Shown: positions 9,493 to 16,912 of the stretch, one piece after another | Position numbering within the stretch: position 1 is the stretch's first letter | How the letters are laid out: every line of letters begins with the position of its first letter | Source: Pedobacter antarcticus | GTDB taxonomy: Bacteria > Bacteroidota > Bacteroidia > Sphingobacteriales > Sphingobacteriaceae | Direction: 5' to 3' | Assembly (NCBI RefSeq): GCF_900112985.1 | Contig: NZ_FONS01000004.1 | Span: forward strand, 62,001 to 126,000 | DNA length: 64,000 bases | Notes under the pieces: generated by a model | The model's input: only the letters and a program-made list of their open reading frames with translations | Databases searched by the model: none | Told to the model about the DNA's origin: nothing | Made by a program: the position numbers and the translations under genes

Positions 9493-9908
9493 GCAAGTAT
9501 TCGAAAATAAAAATACACTTATTACTCTTATCTCTACAAACCGGTACAAATAAAATTTGTTATGGTCATTATCTACCTGGATTAGATGCCGGTACATGAA
9601 TTTTTTATAATTTCAATCTGTGCCAATTGTAAAATTAATGGGAGGTTCAGTTAGATGAAAATGGCGTATTTATATTATAAGTGGTTTGTTTGCAGTGGTA
9701 TTGAACGGAATTTAACGCGTTTATGTATGATTAATATGTTTTGAGGCATTACAATGAAATATATAAATGCTTATTTACTTCAAAAGGACACGGAAATTGA
9801 CTAAAATTGCGTCTATACCGGGACAAACCCTTAAATCTGTTAAAATTGTCCCGTCCAGGTATAGTTTTTTATAAGGTTCAGGCCTGTCCGGAAGAACAAA
9901 TAGTGATT
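9493..9908. other. 416-bp intergenic region with leader hairpin
   Basis: Upstream of the signal-less solute-binding-type gene. I find no convincing coding frame here. A -7-like element (TAAAATTG, 9802-9809) is followed by an inverted repeat at 9813-9864 described separately, leaving about 45 bases before the start codon. The rest is AT-rich and featureless to me. Confidence 0.4.
9813..9864 (+). promoter_or_regulatory. Leader inverted repeat upstream of the solute-binding-type gene
   Basis: The left arm CTATACCGGGACAA (9813-9826) pairs with TTGTCCCG (9846-9853) and, after a 4-base bulge, GGTATAG (9858-9864). The loop is 19 bases. The element lies between a -7-like TAAAATTG and the ATG at 9909, so in RNA it would form a bulged stem of about 14 pairs in the 5' leader. 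It could equally be a DNA operator. There is no T-tract, so it is not a simple terminator. I cannot match it to a known riboswitch class. Confidence 0.4.
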
Positions 9909-10592
9909 ATGAAACAAATATTGAAGATTGGCGTAGATTCAGCAGCGCCTTTTCCATTGCACAGCGATTATAACTCTACGACATTTGAAGGGTTTGAAGT
10001 AGACATGCTGCAGGCAATAGGTAAAGTACTTAATCTGGAATTTCAATATGAAGTATCATTATGGTCTAATATTTTGGAGAAGCTTTATAAAGGCGAACTT
10101 GATATAATTTGTTCGGCGGTCACTATGACCAGTTCCAGGCAGATGATTCTGGAGTTTAGTACACCATATCTCGAATTTAAACTTTGTGCAGTTGTCAATA
10201 AAGGCGATACGCATGGCGATGACCAAACTTTTAAAGATAAAAGAATTGGTATCCGTATTGCTACAGAAGCAGAGAAATATGTGATGTCTAAATTTCCTTC
10301 CAATACAACAGTTCATGCGGAAACAAATAAGGAGTTGTACGAAAAGTTGCTGGATAGAAAAATAGATGTTTTAATTGATGATTCTCCAATTGCAGGAGGT
10401 TTTCTGGATAAATATGATAGTCTTGAAATTGGACATTTCATACCGAATTCAGATTCCAGATATGCCATAGCGATGAAAAAAGGGGATATTGAACTTAAAG
10501 AAAGAATCAACGAAACATTAGAGCTGCTGCATGAGAACGGGACTTACGATGCCATTTATGAAAAATGGTTCAGCCATATCCGGTTGTCCTGA
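9909..10592 (+). CDS. Type 2 periplasmic-binding-fold protein lacking a signal peptide
   Basis: 227 residues from ATG 9909. The sequence follows the amino-acid ABC-transporter solute-binding fold (SBP_bac_3): EGFEVDMLQAIGKVLNLEF, then GELDIICSAVTMTSSRQ, FKDKRIGIRIATEAEKYV, and the C-terminal NGTYDAIYEKWF. Family members normally carry a signal peptide or lipobox. Here the protein begins MKQILKIGVDS, directly at the first beta strand, and upstream in-frame residues (to TTG 9807) are not signal-like. It is therefore probably cytoplasmic, or the sequence has lost its leader. No permease or ATPase gene is adjacent. A sensor or scavenging role is possible but unsupported. Confidence 0.78.
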   Translation: MKQILKIGVDSAAPFPLHSDYNSTTFEGFEVDMLQAIGKVLNLEFQYEVSLWSNILEKLYKGELDIICSAVTMTSSRQMILEFSTPYLEFKLCAVVNKGDTHGDDQTFKDKRIGIRIATEAEKYVMSKFPSNTTVHAETNKELYEKLLDRKIDVLIDDSPIAGGFLDKYDSLEIGHFIPNSDSRYAIAMKKGDIELKERINETLELLHENGTYDAIYEKWFSHIRLS

Positions 10593-10612
10593 TAAACAAT
10601 AAATATTAAGCT

Positions 10613-10741
10613 TTGCACAAGAAAAAGAAAGATAAAGACAAAAAGAGCGACAAATCTGACGCTAAGTCTAAGAAGAAAAAGAAAGAGTGCTGCGAAAAAT
10701 ATAAACTTGGAAAACGGTGTAAAAACTGTCCTCTGGGTTAG
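10613..10741 (+). CDS. Tiny Lys-rich, four-cysteine protein
   Basis: 42 codons, TTG start at 10613 (the only start codon between the in-frame TAA at 10607 and the lysine run) and stop TAG at 10739. Residues 3-25 are almost all Lys, Asp and Ser. The C-terminus reads ECCEKYKLGKRCKNCPLG, with cysteines at 26, 27, 36 and 39. The pattern (basic tail plus CC-x8-C-x2-C) suggests a small metal- or nucleic-acid-binding protein. I think similar short proteins occur in other Bacteroidota, but I cannot verify this. It lies 20 bases after the preceding gene. The non-ATG start lowers confidence. Confidence 0.5.
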   Translation: MHKKKKDKDKKSDKSDAKSKKKKKECCEKYKLGKRCKNCPLG

Positions 10742-10800
10742 GTTGTGTCAAACAAAAACCCATTCCAATTGCTTTTCATGTAGTATTATAATTAAATAAC

Positions 10801-11583
10801 ATGGAAAAAATAATTCAAGTACTCTTCGATACAGAAGCATCCGCATTCAGTGGACTCAAAGCGATACAGAATTTATCTGCTAATCAGGATATTTCTCTGG
10901 GAGAATCGTATGTCCTGAGTAAAAATGAGGCCGGTCAGGTAAATATTCGTTCAGCAAAAGATGAGTCTGCGGGCTACAGCACAATTGGTGGTGGGATAGT
11001 AGGCGGTTTAATAGGTTTGCTTGCGGGCCCTCTGGGTTTGCTTGTAGGAATTGGTGCGGGTATGGTTGCAGGTTCCGCGGGTGACACTTTGCGTGCAGAG
11101 CAGGTTTCCGATTACCTGGACGACGTTTCAATTAACATCCCACCAGGAAAAGCACTATTGGTTGCTCATGTTTGGGAAGATTGGGAAATACCCGTTAATA
11201 CTGTTTTAGAGCCATTTAAGGGTCATATACATCGGTTGGATATACAGGAAGATGTATTTGTACCGGCAGAAAAACAGCTTAATCAGCTAAGCGATCAAAT
11301 TTCTAAAACCGAAGCTGCATATCTTGCTGCAGATGAATCGGGTAAGTCGGCCTTGAACCAGGAACTCCTTGATTTAAAGATCAAACGCGAAAAATACAAA
11401 GAACAGTTTCAAGGTACGTCAGGCCACCAGGAAGCTCAATATAATGAGTGGTTAAAGGCTGAAAGGAAGTCGGACGACGAAACAACCTATACTTCTGAAA
11501 GCTGGGAGGAGAAGCAGGGACGCTTAACTGCAAGAATCAATGCACAGCAGAATAAATTAAATGAGCTTCTGAAAAAAAGATAA
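10801..11583 (+). CDS. DUF1269-type membrane-associated protein with coiled C-terminus
   Basis: 260 residues. The N-terminus (MEKIIQVLFDTEASAFSGLKAI) and the order of elements match DUF1269 proteins of unknown function. Residues about 60-95 are a glycine-zipper hydrophobic hairpin (TIGGGIVGGLIGLLAGPLGL). A segment equivalent to PPGKALLVAHVWEDWEIPVN follows. Residues 165-260 are an extra charged, probably coiled-coil tail rich in Lys, Glu and Gln that goes beyond the basic DUF1269 length. No signal peptide. It stands alone, with 59 bases to the tiny gene upstream and 94 to the exporter downstream. Confidence 0.7.
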   Translation: MEKIIQVLFDTEASAFSGLKAIQNLSANQDISLGESYVLSKNEAGQVNIRSAKDESAGYSTIGGGIVGGLIGLLAGPLGLLVGIGAGMVAGSAGDTLRAEQVSDYLDDVSINIPPGKALLVAHVWEDWEIPVNTVLEPFKGHIHRLDIQEDVFVPAEKQLNQLSDQISKTEAAYLAADESGKSALNQELLDLKIKREKYKEQFQGTSGHQEAQYNEWLKAERKSDDETTYTSESWEEKQGRLTARINAQQNKLNELLKKR

Positions 11584-11677
11584 AAAGCTGTAATCAATTA
11601 TGATTTAACACAGTTCAGGGCATCTTCAAAAGGTTAAAAACGATATATTAGCTGACCAAATAATATTAAAGCCAAAT

Positions 11678-12934
11678 ATGTCAGTTAAATCCAAGCCATT
11701 TACTCTTCATGAGGACTGGGCAGTTGTAATTCTCGGTGCCCTGGTTATTGTTCTTTCTTTATTTTTTTATATAGTCCCTGTACCGGTGTTTAAATGGAGA
11801 AATACAACTGAATTGATGTCGGTTGTATTAACTGCAGGAAATCTTAAAATTGTTCTCATTCAATTTGTCTTTGTGTGCTTTATCGGCATCGCGGGGGCAC
11901 GAATTACGGGGAAATCAGTACGAAATTTTGTTGCTGGTTTCCCTTTTGTGTATCTGCTCACTATAATCGCGCTGCTCATTGCAGGTAATTCGACAATGCG
12001 GTCGCTTAATCTTGAAGCAGTAATTTTTAGTTTGGTTATCGGGCTTGTCATCGGTAACTTTTTTAAGCTGCCGCAATGGTTCAGGGATATGTTGTCGACG
12101 GAGCTTTTTGTTAAGATAGGCTTGGTCCTGTTGGGGACAACGATTATATTTTCCGACATTCTTAAGGCAGGTTCTTTGGGGCTTATTCAGGCACTGATTG
12201 TCGTACTTTCAGTATGGTATTTTGCTTTCTGGTTATGCAGGAAGTTTAAAATAGATGATGATTTGACTATGATGATCTCTTCAGCAGTATCTATTTGCGG
12301 TGTTTCGGCAGCCATAGCCACATCAGGAGCAATAAAAGGTGATCCTAAAAAATTATCCTATGTAATATCTATGGTGCTCATTACGGCAATTCCGATGATG
12401 ATCTTTATGCCATACATTGCGAATTATTTTAACTTTCCGCAGGAAGTTACCGGCGCATGGCTTGGCGGTAGTATTGATACTACCGGTGCTGTTGTTGCTT
12501 CAGGAAGTCTTGTAGGAGAAGAGGCACTTAAAATCAGCACGATTGTTAAATTTTCTCAAAATGTATTGCTGGGTATCGCTGCGTTTGCTATCAGTATTTA
12601 CTGGTCTTACCGTAAAACCGACGGTGCTGATACAGTTGAAAAACCAACATTAAAAGTAATCTGGGACAGATTTCCGAAATTTGTACTCGCCTTCGTAGCG
12701 GCTTCCTTATTATTTTCTTTTGCAGTGTCGGCTGAAACTGCGGCCGGAGTTAAAGATAGTTTGAAAAATATGCAGAACGCCTGGTTTACGCTTGCCTTTA
12801 CAAGTATCGGTTTGGAAACAAATTTTAAGGACCTGTTCAAAAATGAAAATAAAAAGCCTTTGTATGCCTTTCTGCTTGCTCAACTTTTTAATGTGATTAT
12901 TACACTCATCATTGCCTTTATCTTATTTAATTAG
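11678..12934 (+). CDS. YeiH-family putative sulfate exporter (UPF0324)
   Basis: 418 residues with about ten membrane helices. The central pattern SAVSICGVSAAIATSGAIKG and GAWLGGSIDTTGAVVASGSL is characteristic of the YeiH/Cons_hypoth698 inner-membrane family. The family is often annotated as a sulfate exporter, but transport has rarely been tested. The N-terminus has a somewhat longer first loop than E. coli YeiH. No sulfur-metabolism gene is nearby, so the context does not help with substrate. Start ATG at 11678 precedes the first hydrophobic helix (residues 15-33). Confidence 0.85.
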   Translation: MSVKSKPFTLHEDWAVVILGALVIVLSLFFYIVPVPVFKWRNTTELMSVVLTAGNLKIVLIQFVFVCFIGIAGARITGKSVRNFVAGFPFVYLLTIIALLIAGNSTMRSLNLEAVIFSLVIGLVIGNFFKLPQWFRDMLSTELFVKIGLVLLGTTIIFSDILKAGSLGLIQALIVVLSVWYFAFWLCRKFKIDDDLTMMISSAVSICGVSAAIATSGAIKGDPKKLSYVISMVLITAIPMMIFMPYIANYFNFPQEVTGAWLGGSIDTTGAVVASGSLVGEEALKISTIVKFSQNVLLGIAAFAISIYWSYRKTDGADTVEKPTLKVIWDRFPKFVLAFVAASLLFSFAVSAETAAGVKDSLKNMQNAWFTLAFTSIGLETNFKDLFKNENKKPLYAFLLAQLFNVIITLIIAFILFN

Positions 12935-12959
12935 CCTGCCGGCCATTGAAAAAATAGAT

Positions 12960-12967
12960 TAAATTTG
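12960..12967 (+). promoter_or_regulatory. Bacteroidota -7 element next to a start codon
   Basis: TAAATTTG matches the -7 consensus TAnnTTTG exactly and ends 4 bases before the ATG at 12972, so the transcript would be leaderless or nearly so. A clear TTTG at the expected -33 distance is not visible. Confidence 0.4.
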
Positions 12968-12971
12968 TGGC

Positions 12972-13190
12972 ATGACTATAGAAGAATTAGAAGCATATTT
13001 TGATGGTATCGAATTGCCTGCTCAAATAGACCTTGAAGCAGGAGTTGTTATTGCTGATGTGCCGCTTTTTTTGGAATCGCATCTTAGCTATGTGAAGAAT
13101 AGTGGGAGTTTAAAATCCGCTGACGTATTCGTGAAAAGGCTGCACCAGTTACATGATCGCTTAGAACAAATGAATCAACAGCGGATCTAA
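12972..13190 (+). CDS. Small conserved-type protein (DUF6965-like)
   Basis: 72 residues, acidic at the start (MTIEELEAYFDGIELP), then VVIADVPLFLESHLSYVK and a C-terminal helix. The length and the pattern of an N-terminal EELxxYF segment followed by DVPxFxxxH remind me of a small Sphingobacteriaceae family (DUF6965); that match is from memory. No cysteines, membrane helix or signal. It is 37 bases after the YeiH gene and has its own -7 element immediately before the ATG. Function unknown. Confidence 0.65.
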   Translation: MTIEELEAYFDGIELPAQIDLEAGVVIADVPLFLESHLSYVKNSGSLKSADVFVKRLHQLHDRLEQMNQQRI

Positions 13191-13208
13191 TAAGATGCAA
13201 ACGTCAGT

Positions 13209-13814
13209 TCAGACGTCGCCTTCCGGAATGTTTTTACTTCGTTGGCTTGTTTTTGCCCTGATCCTGTTTAAAGTTTTTCTTGATATTCCCAGAAATGCTG
13301 CAATATTATCTACAGGCACATTTCTGAGTACATGTGGTGAGTTTCTGGCTAATATGACATAATTTTCAAGTGCAGAATTAGCACTGAACTGGTATACCCG
13401 TTTTTCCTGGAAAATTTCATAATCAAGTATAATACGCTGAGTATAGTGATGTATTTCTGGGAAATCGGCAGAGAGAAGCTTTAGATCTTCGTATGTAATG
13501 TATTTTAGAATCGAAGGGTTAACTGCTTCGATATACTCCATAGTTGGTTTTTGAAGGAAAAAAGATTCCGCGGACAGAATCAATTCCTGTTCATTCCAGA
13601 ACCTGTACGGTACTTTTCTGTCTTCCTTCCATTTATATCCCATCATATATCCTTTTTCAAGAAACCAGATACGGTCTGCCGGGTCTCCGGCCTGCTGCAG
13701 AAAATGGCGCTTTTTGATATGTTCAGTTTTGATTATTTCAATTAACCGTTGCCGTAAATCTGCATTAACAGGGTTCAGAAAGGTGAGGAAATTTATCAGC
13801 TCAAGATTATTCAT
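13209..13814 (-). CDS. Crp/Fnr-family transcriptional regulator
   Basis: 201 residues. Residues about 20-110 form a cyclic-nucleotide-binding-like beta-roll (KKRHFLQQAGDPADRIWFLEKG), with weak conservation of cAMP-contacting residues. The C-terminal winged helix is short, with the recognition helix in AAFLGISRKTLNRIRAK at about 172-188. This is the common small Bacteroidota Crp-like type whose ligand is usually unknown. It ends just after, and converges with, the small gene at 12972. Its target is not apparent from neighbours. Confidence 0.85.
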   Translation of the reverse strand: MNNLELINFLTFLNPVNADLRQRLIEIIKTEHIKKRHFLQQAGDPADRIWFLEKGYMMGYKWKEDRKVPYRFWNEQELILSAESFFLQKPTMEYIEAVNPSILKYITYEDLKLLSADFPEIHHYTQRIILDYEIFQEKRVYQFSANSALENYVILARNSPHVLRNVPVDNIAAFLGISRKTLNRIRAKTSQRSKNIPEGDV

Positions 13815-14244
13815 AATAAAAGGATTAGGGATCCGATGGTGATTTATATTGTTAAATATTTAATTATCAGTAATATATGATAAAGTTTTTGTTAAAAATA
13901 ACCGCATTTGATGCTATTTTTTTGATGAAAATCAAATTCAATCTAATAAGTTTCAAATTTCTTCTGGTAAAGCTCAATTTATATTAGCTGCCGAAAAACT
14001 ATTTTTCTTTAGCATAGGACATCCGGTCAGAAACATACACTGTATATATAGAGGTGTAATAATTTCAATCATATGTCATCAGATTTTTCACATTTACTGT
14101 ATTTGTTATCCGGATTTCTCAGGAGCACTCTTTCCCTGGCTTTTTACTTTGAAACAAATATACTTCAGCAATAAGATGCATATTAAACGTATTCTGTTAC
14201 TATTATCGGGCGATGTTTGGTGTCAAATAGTTCAGGTTTAGTGT
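13815..14244. other. 430-bp intergenic region, nothing clear
   Basis: AT-rich region between the divergent Crp/Fnr and ECF sigma genes. It must hold both promoters, but I cannot place either with confidence. The only local structure is a small hairpin TTTGAT-GAAA-ATCAAA at 13921-13936. No coding frame or RNA gene recognised. Confidence 0.3.
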
Positions 14245-14817
14245 ATGGTGATGAAAATTAGTTATCAGACCTGCACCGATGATGAACTTCTGCGATGTAT
14301 CTCTGAAAGTGATAGCGAAGCCTTTAATGAAATTTATCAACGTTACTGGAAAAAGCTTTATAATGAAACCTATAAAAGGCTGCGTAATGCACAGCTTGTA
14401 GAAGAGATCGTACAGGATGTCTTTATAGACATGTGGACCAAACGCACTTATTACCAGGTTAAAAGCATCTATGCTTATCTCTTAATTTCTATGCGCTATA
14501 AGACATTTAAAGAGTATCGAAAAAGCAAAGGTGTTTCATTTTTCGAGATACCCCTGGATGATATTTATGCCTCCGGAGATCAGGCCGACTCCAGACTTAA
14601 CGTAAATGAATTGCAAACCTGCATTGAATATTGGCTGTCTATGCAGCCGGAAAAAAGAGCAGTCATTTTTCGCATGCGCTATCTTGATTATTTAAGTACC
14701 CGGGAAATCAGCACAATTTTGGGTATTTCCCAGAAAACGGTTCAGAATCAGTTAATTACGGCCTTTACCAGCCTGAGAGAATTTATAACCAAATTGTTGA
14801 TACTGGCTTTATTCTAA
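14245..14817 (+). CDS. ECF-type RNA polymerase sigma factor
   Basis: 190 residues from ATG 14245 (ATG 14251 is also possible). Region 2 lies at about 25-95 (FNEIYQRYWKKLYNETYKRL, VEEIVQDVFIDMWTKR) and region 4 at about 125-182 (PEKRAVIFRMRYLDYLSTRE, ISQKTVQNQLITAFTSLR). This is the Bacteroidota FecI-like subgroup. It precedes a FecR anti-sigma gene by 136 bases, so it is probably controlled by that protein. Unlike most such pairs, no TonB receptor or SusD gene follows. The C-terminus is unusually hydrophobic (ITKLLILALF). Confidence 0.93.
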   Translation: MVMKISYQTCTDDELLRCISESDSEAFNEIYQRYWKKLYNETYKRLRNAQLVEEIVQDVFIDMWTKRTYYQVKSIYAYLLISMRYKTFKEYRKSKGVSFFEIPLDDIYASGDQADSRLNVNELQTCIEYWLSMQPEKRAVIFRMRYLDYLSTREISTILGISQKTVQNQLITAFTSLREFITKLLILALF

Positions 14818-14953
14818 ATCTATAAGGCGAATGTTATGCAATGTGCTTGCGGTAAGTAGTTCATGTTAATTTGCTTCAACATATAAAATAGCATAGGAGA
14901 GTGGTTTCTTTTCCGACACTGTTATAGTATAAGGTCGTTATCAAACAAATAAG

Positions 14954-16117
14954 ATGGAATCGAATCTTTTGAAAAATGAATTTCAACAATTTGTCGACCT
15001 GTATCTGGAAGGAAACGCCGATGGCGATCAGAAAAGGTTAGTAGAAAGCTATTTTGAACTTTTTGCTCAACAGCCGGACGTACTTGATGAATTATCTGAT
15101 CTGGAGATATCTGCAATAGATAAACGTTTACACGATATGATCAGCAATAATATTCAGCTACGCCGGTCTGTTCTCAACCGTAATCAAAGATATTTCTATG
15201 TGATTATGATAGTTTTTCTAATCGCAGGTGGTCTTTTTATCTACCATAATAAGGTAACTGGACTAAATGATGAGCCATTAATTCAGGCAGCAATAAAGCC
15301 GGGCAGCAACCGGGCTACTCTTACACTATCCGATGGAACAGGTCTGGTGCTGGACAGCAATTATAACGAACTTCCCGGTGACAAATTCTCAGGAATGGTT
15401 TTTAAAACCGAACGGGGGCTTTTAAGCTATAAAAATATAAGGGTTAATGATTTAAGGAAGAGCTCTTTAAATAGACTTGTATTGTCAACCCCCAGGGGCG
15501 GGCAGTACCGGGTAATCCTTCCTGACGGGACCAGGGTATGGCTTAATGCTGCTTCGAGTTTAATTTTTCCTGTGGTCTTTGATGAGAAGGAGCGAACAGT
15601 ACATTTATCCGGGGAAGCTTATTTCGAAGTAGCTAAAAGAGTGTCCTTACCTTTTACAGTTTGCGCAAAAGGACTGCAGATCCGTGTGTTAGGCACTCAC
15701 TTTAACCTTTCTGCTTATCCAGAGGAGCCTATATCCAGCACTACACTTCTCGAAGGCAGTGTTATTATTGTTCCTAAAGCCGGAACGACCTTAAAACGGC
15801 TGCTTCCCGGAGAACAGGCTGTTGTTGACGAAGCATCTGGTTCTGTTATAGTTACCAAAGCAGATACTGAGGGCGCAACTGCATGGAAAGATGGATATTT
15901 CTCATTTGATAACGAGTCTTTGGAGACTATTCTCCGGAAGTTAGAACGATGGTATGATGTGACTGTCTGTTATGATAATCAGGACCTGCGTAAGCTTCAG
16001 TATACCGGGATCCTATCCAGAAATAAAGATATAGCTCAGGTATTAAGAAAATTTGAGCTGACAAATACTGTTAAATTTAGAATAAAGGGGAGAATAATTA
16101 CGGCTGCTTTAAACTAA
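14954..16117 (+). CDS. FecR-family anti-sigma factor
   Basis: 387 residues. A cytoplasmic N-terminal part (1-78) binds the sigma factor. A single membrane helix is at about 80-97 (FYVIMIVFLIAGGLFIYH). The periplasmic FecR domain follows (STPRGGQYRVILPDGTRVWL at about 182-201, HLSGEAYFEVAKR) and then a C-terminal DUF4974-like domain (DNESLETILRKLERWYDVTV). In this family the periplasmic part normally reads the signalling domain of a TonB receptor; none is encoded next to it. Partner of the ECF sigma gene immediately upstream. Confidence 0.92.
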   Translation: MESNLLKNEFQQFVDLYLEGNADGDQKRLVESYFELFAQQPDVLDELSDLEISAIDKRLHDMISNNIQLRRSVLNRNQRYFYVIMIVFLIAGGLFIYHNKVTGLNDEPLIQAAIKPGSNRATLTLSDGTGLVLDSNYNELPGDKFSGMVFKTERGLLSYKNIRVNDLRKSSLNRLVLSTPRGGQYRVILPDGTRVWLNAASSLIFPVVFDEKERTVHLSGEAYFEVAKRVSLPFTVCAKGLQIRVLGTHFNLSAYPEEPISSTTLLEGSVIIVPKAGTTLKRLLPGEQAVVDEASGSVIVTKADTEGATAWKDGYFSFDNESLETILRKLERWYDVTVCYDNQDLRKLQYTGILSRNKDIAQVLRKFELTNTVKFRIKGRIITAALN

Positions 16118-16194
16118 TGTGAGTACCAATTAATTAATAACTTCTGTAAATGAATAATAATCTGTATATTCGTGCCATATTTAATAATAATACA

Positions 16195-16386
16195 ATGCAA
16201 GAAGGAGTAGTAAAATTTTTTAATGAGACTAAAGGTTTTGGATTTATCGTACCATCTAATGGTGACAGCGAAATCTTTGTTCATTCAACAGGCTTGTTAG
16301 CCAGCATCCGTGAAAACGATAAAGTTACTTACGATGTAGAAGAAGGCCGTAAAGGTCTTAATGCAATTAATGTTCAGTTAGTCTAA
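16195..16386 (+). CDS. Cold-shock domain protein
   Basis: 63 residues from ATG 16195, beginning MQEGVVKFFNETKGFGFIVP as in nearly all CspA-type proteins; an in-frame ATG at 16150 would add 15 unrelated residues. RNA-binding motifs KGFGFI and EIFVH are intact. It binds single-stranded RNA/DNA as a chaperone. The family is often induced by cold or at growth transitions. It has its own strong terminator just downstream and lies 77 bases after the FecR gene, so it is probably a separate unit. Confidence 0.95.
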   Translation: MQEGVVKFFNETKGFGFIVPSNGDSEIFVHSTGLLASIRENDKVTYDVEEGRKGLNAINVQLV

Positions 16387-16410
16387 ATTTTTAATTTATA
16401 TAATTGAGTG

Positions 16411-16442
16411 AGCCTTCCCGATCATCGGGAAGGCTTTTTTTT
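16411..16442 (+). terminator. Rho-independent terminator of the cold-shock gene
   Basis: AGCCTTCCCGAT and its reverse complement ATCGGGAAGGCT (16411-16422 and 16424-16435), effectively a 9-10 bp GC-rich stem with a small loop, run directly into eight T (16435-16442). It lies 24 bases after the csp stop. Confidence 0.9.
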
Positions 16443-16455
16443 GTTTCTTTTTTTC

Positions 16456-16493
16456 GTAGGTATTGTTTCGTACGAAAAGTTTCCTACCTTTAG
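16456..16493 (+). promoter_or_regulatory. blaI-type promoter with operator in the spacer
   Basis: A -33-like ATTG (16462-16465) is 19 bases from a -7-like TACCTTTA (16485-16492), close to the Bacteroidota consensus. Inside the spacer is the perfect palindrome TTTCGTACGAAA (16466-16477), flanked symmetrically by GTAGG (16456-16460) and CCTAC (16483-16487). The ATG follows 4 bases after the -7 element. A BlaI dimer bound here would block the promoter, giving autorepression; this is inferred from position and symmetry. Confidence 0.55.
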
Positions 16494-16496
16494 AAT

Positions 16497-16892
16497 ATGA
16501 AACAGCAAAACTATACATCCTCATCCGATATAGAACCCACTAAATCGGAACTTGAAATTCTTCAGGTTCTCTGGAGTGCAGGCCCATCTACTGTTCGTCA
16601 GGTAAATGATCAGCTTAATAATTTACGTCAGGTTAATTATACCTCTACATTGAAATTAATGCAGATCATGGCTGAGAAGGGCATCCTTAAAAGAGATGAA
16701 AGTCAAATGAAGCATATTTATCATGTTGTTGAAGAAGAGAAAAAAACCAAAGAGAATTTGCTGGGGAAATTCGTCGACAATTTATATGATGGATCTTCAA
16801 GCAAATTAGTCATGCAGCTGCTAGGTAATCAGAAAACTTCTAAAGAGGAATTACAGGCTATTAAAGATATGCTGAATCAATTAGATCAATAA
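16497..16892 (+). CDS. BlaI/MecI/CopY-family repressor
   Basis: 131 residues. The N-terminal winged helix (TKSELEILQVLWSAGPSTVR, then VNYTSTLKLMQIMAEKGIL) is the BlaI signature, and the C-terminal helices (about 80-131) form the dimerisation arm that is the protease target in the family. It is the first gene of a unit with an M56 protease 20 bases downstream, the usual repressor/sensor arrangement. In Bacteroidota these pairs are common and need not concern beta-lactams. A palindrome in its own promoter spacer suggests autorepression. Confidence 0.93.
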   Translation: MKQQNYTSSSDIEPTKSELEILQVLWSAGPSTVRQVNDQLNNLRQVNYTSTLKLMQIMAEKGILKRDESQMKHIYHVVEEEKKTKENLLGKFVDNLYDGSSSKLVMQLLGNQKTSKEELQAIKDMLNQLDQ

Positions 16893-16912
16893 ACCATTTT
16901 GAACCACAAACT

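Noticed and set aside
13921..13936. TTTGAT-GAAA-ATCAAA hairpin in the Crp/ECF intergenic region
   Set aside because: Short AT-rich stem, expected by chance, not positioned next to either start codon.
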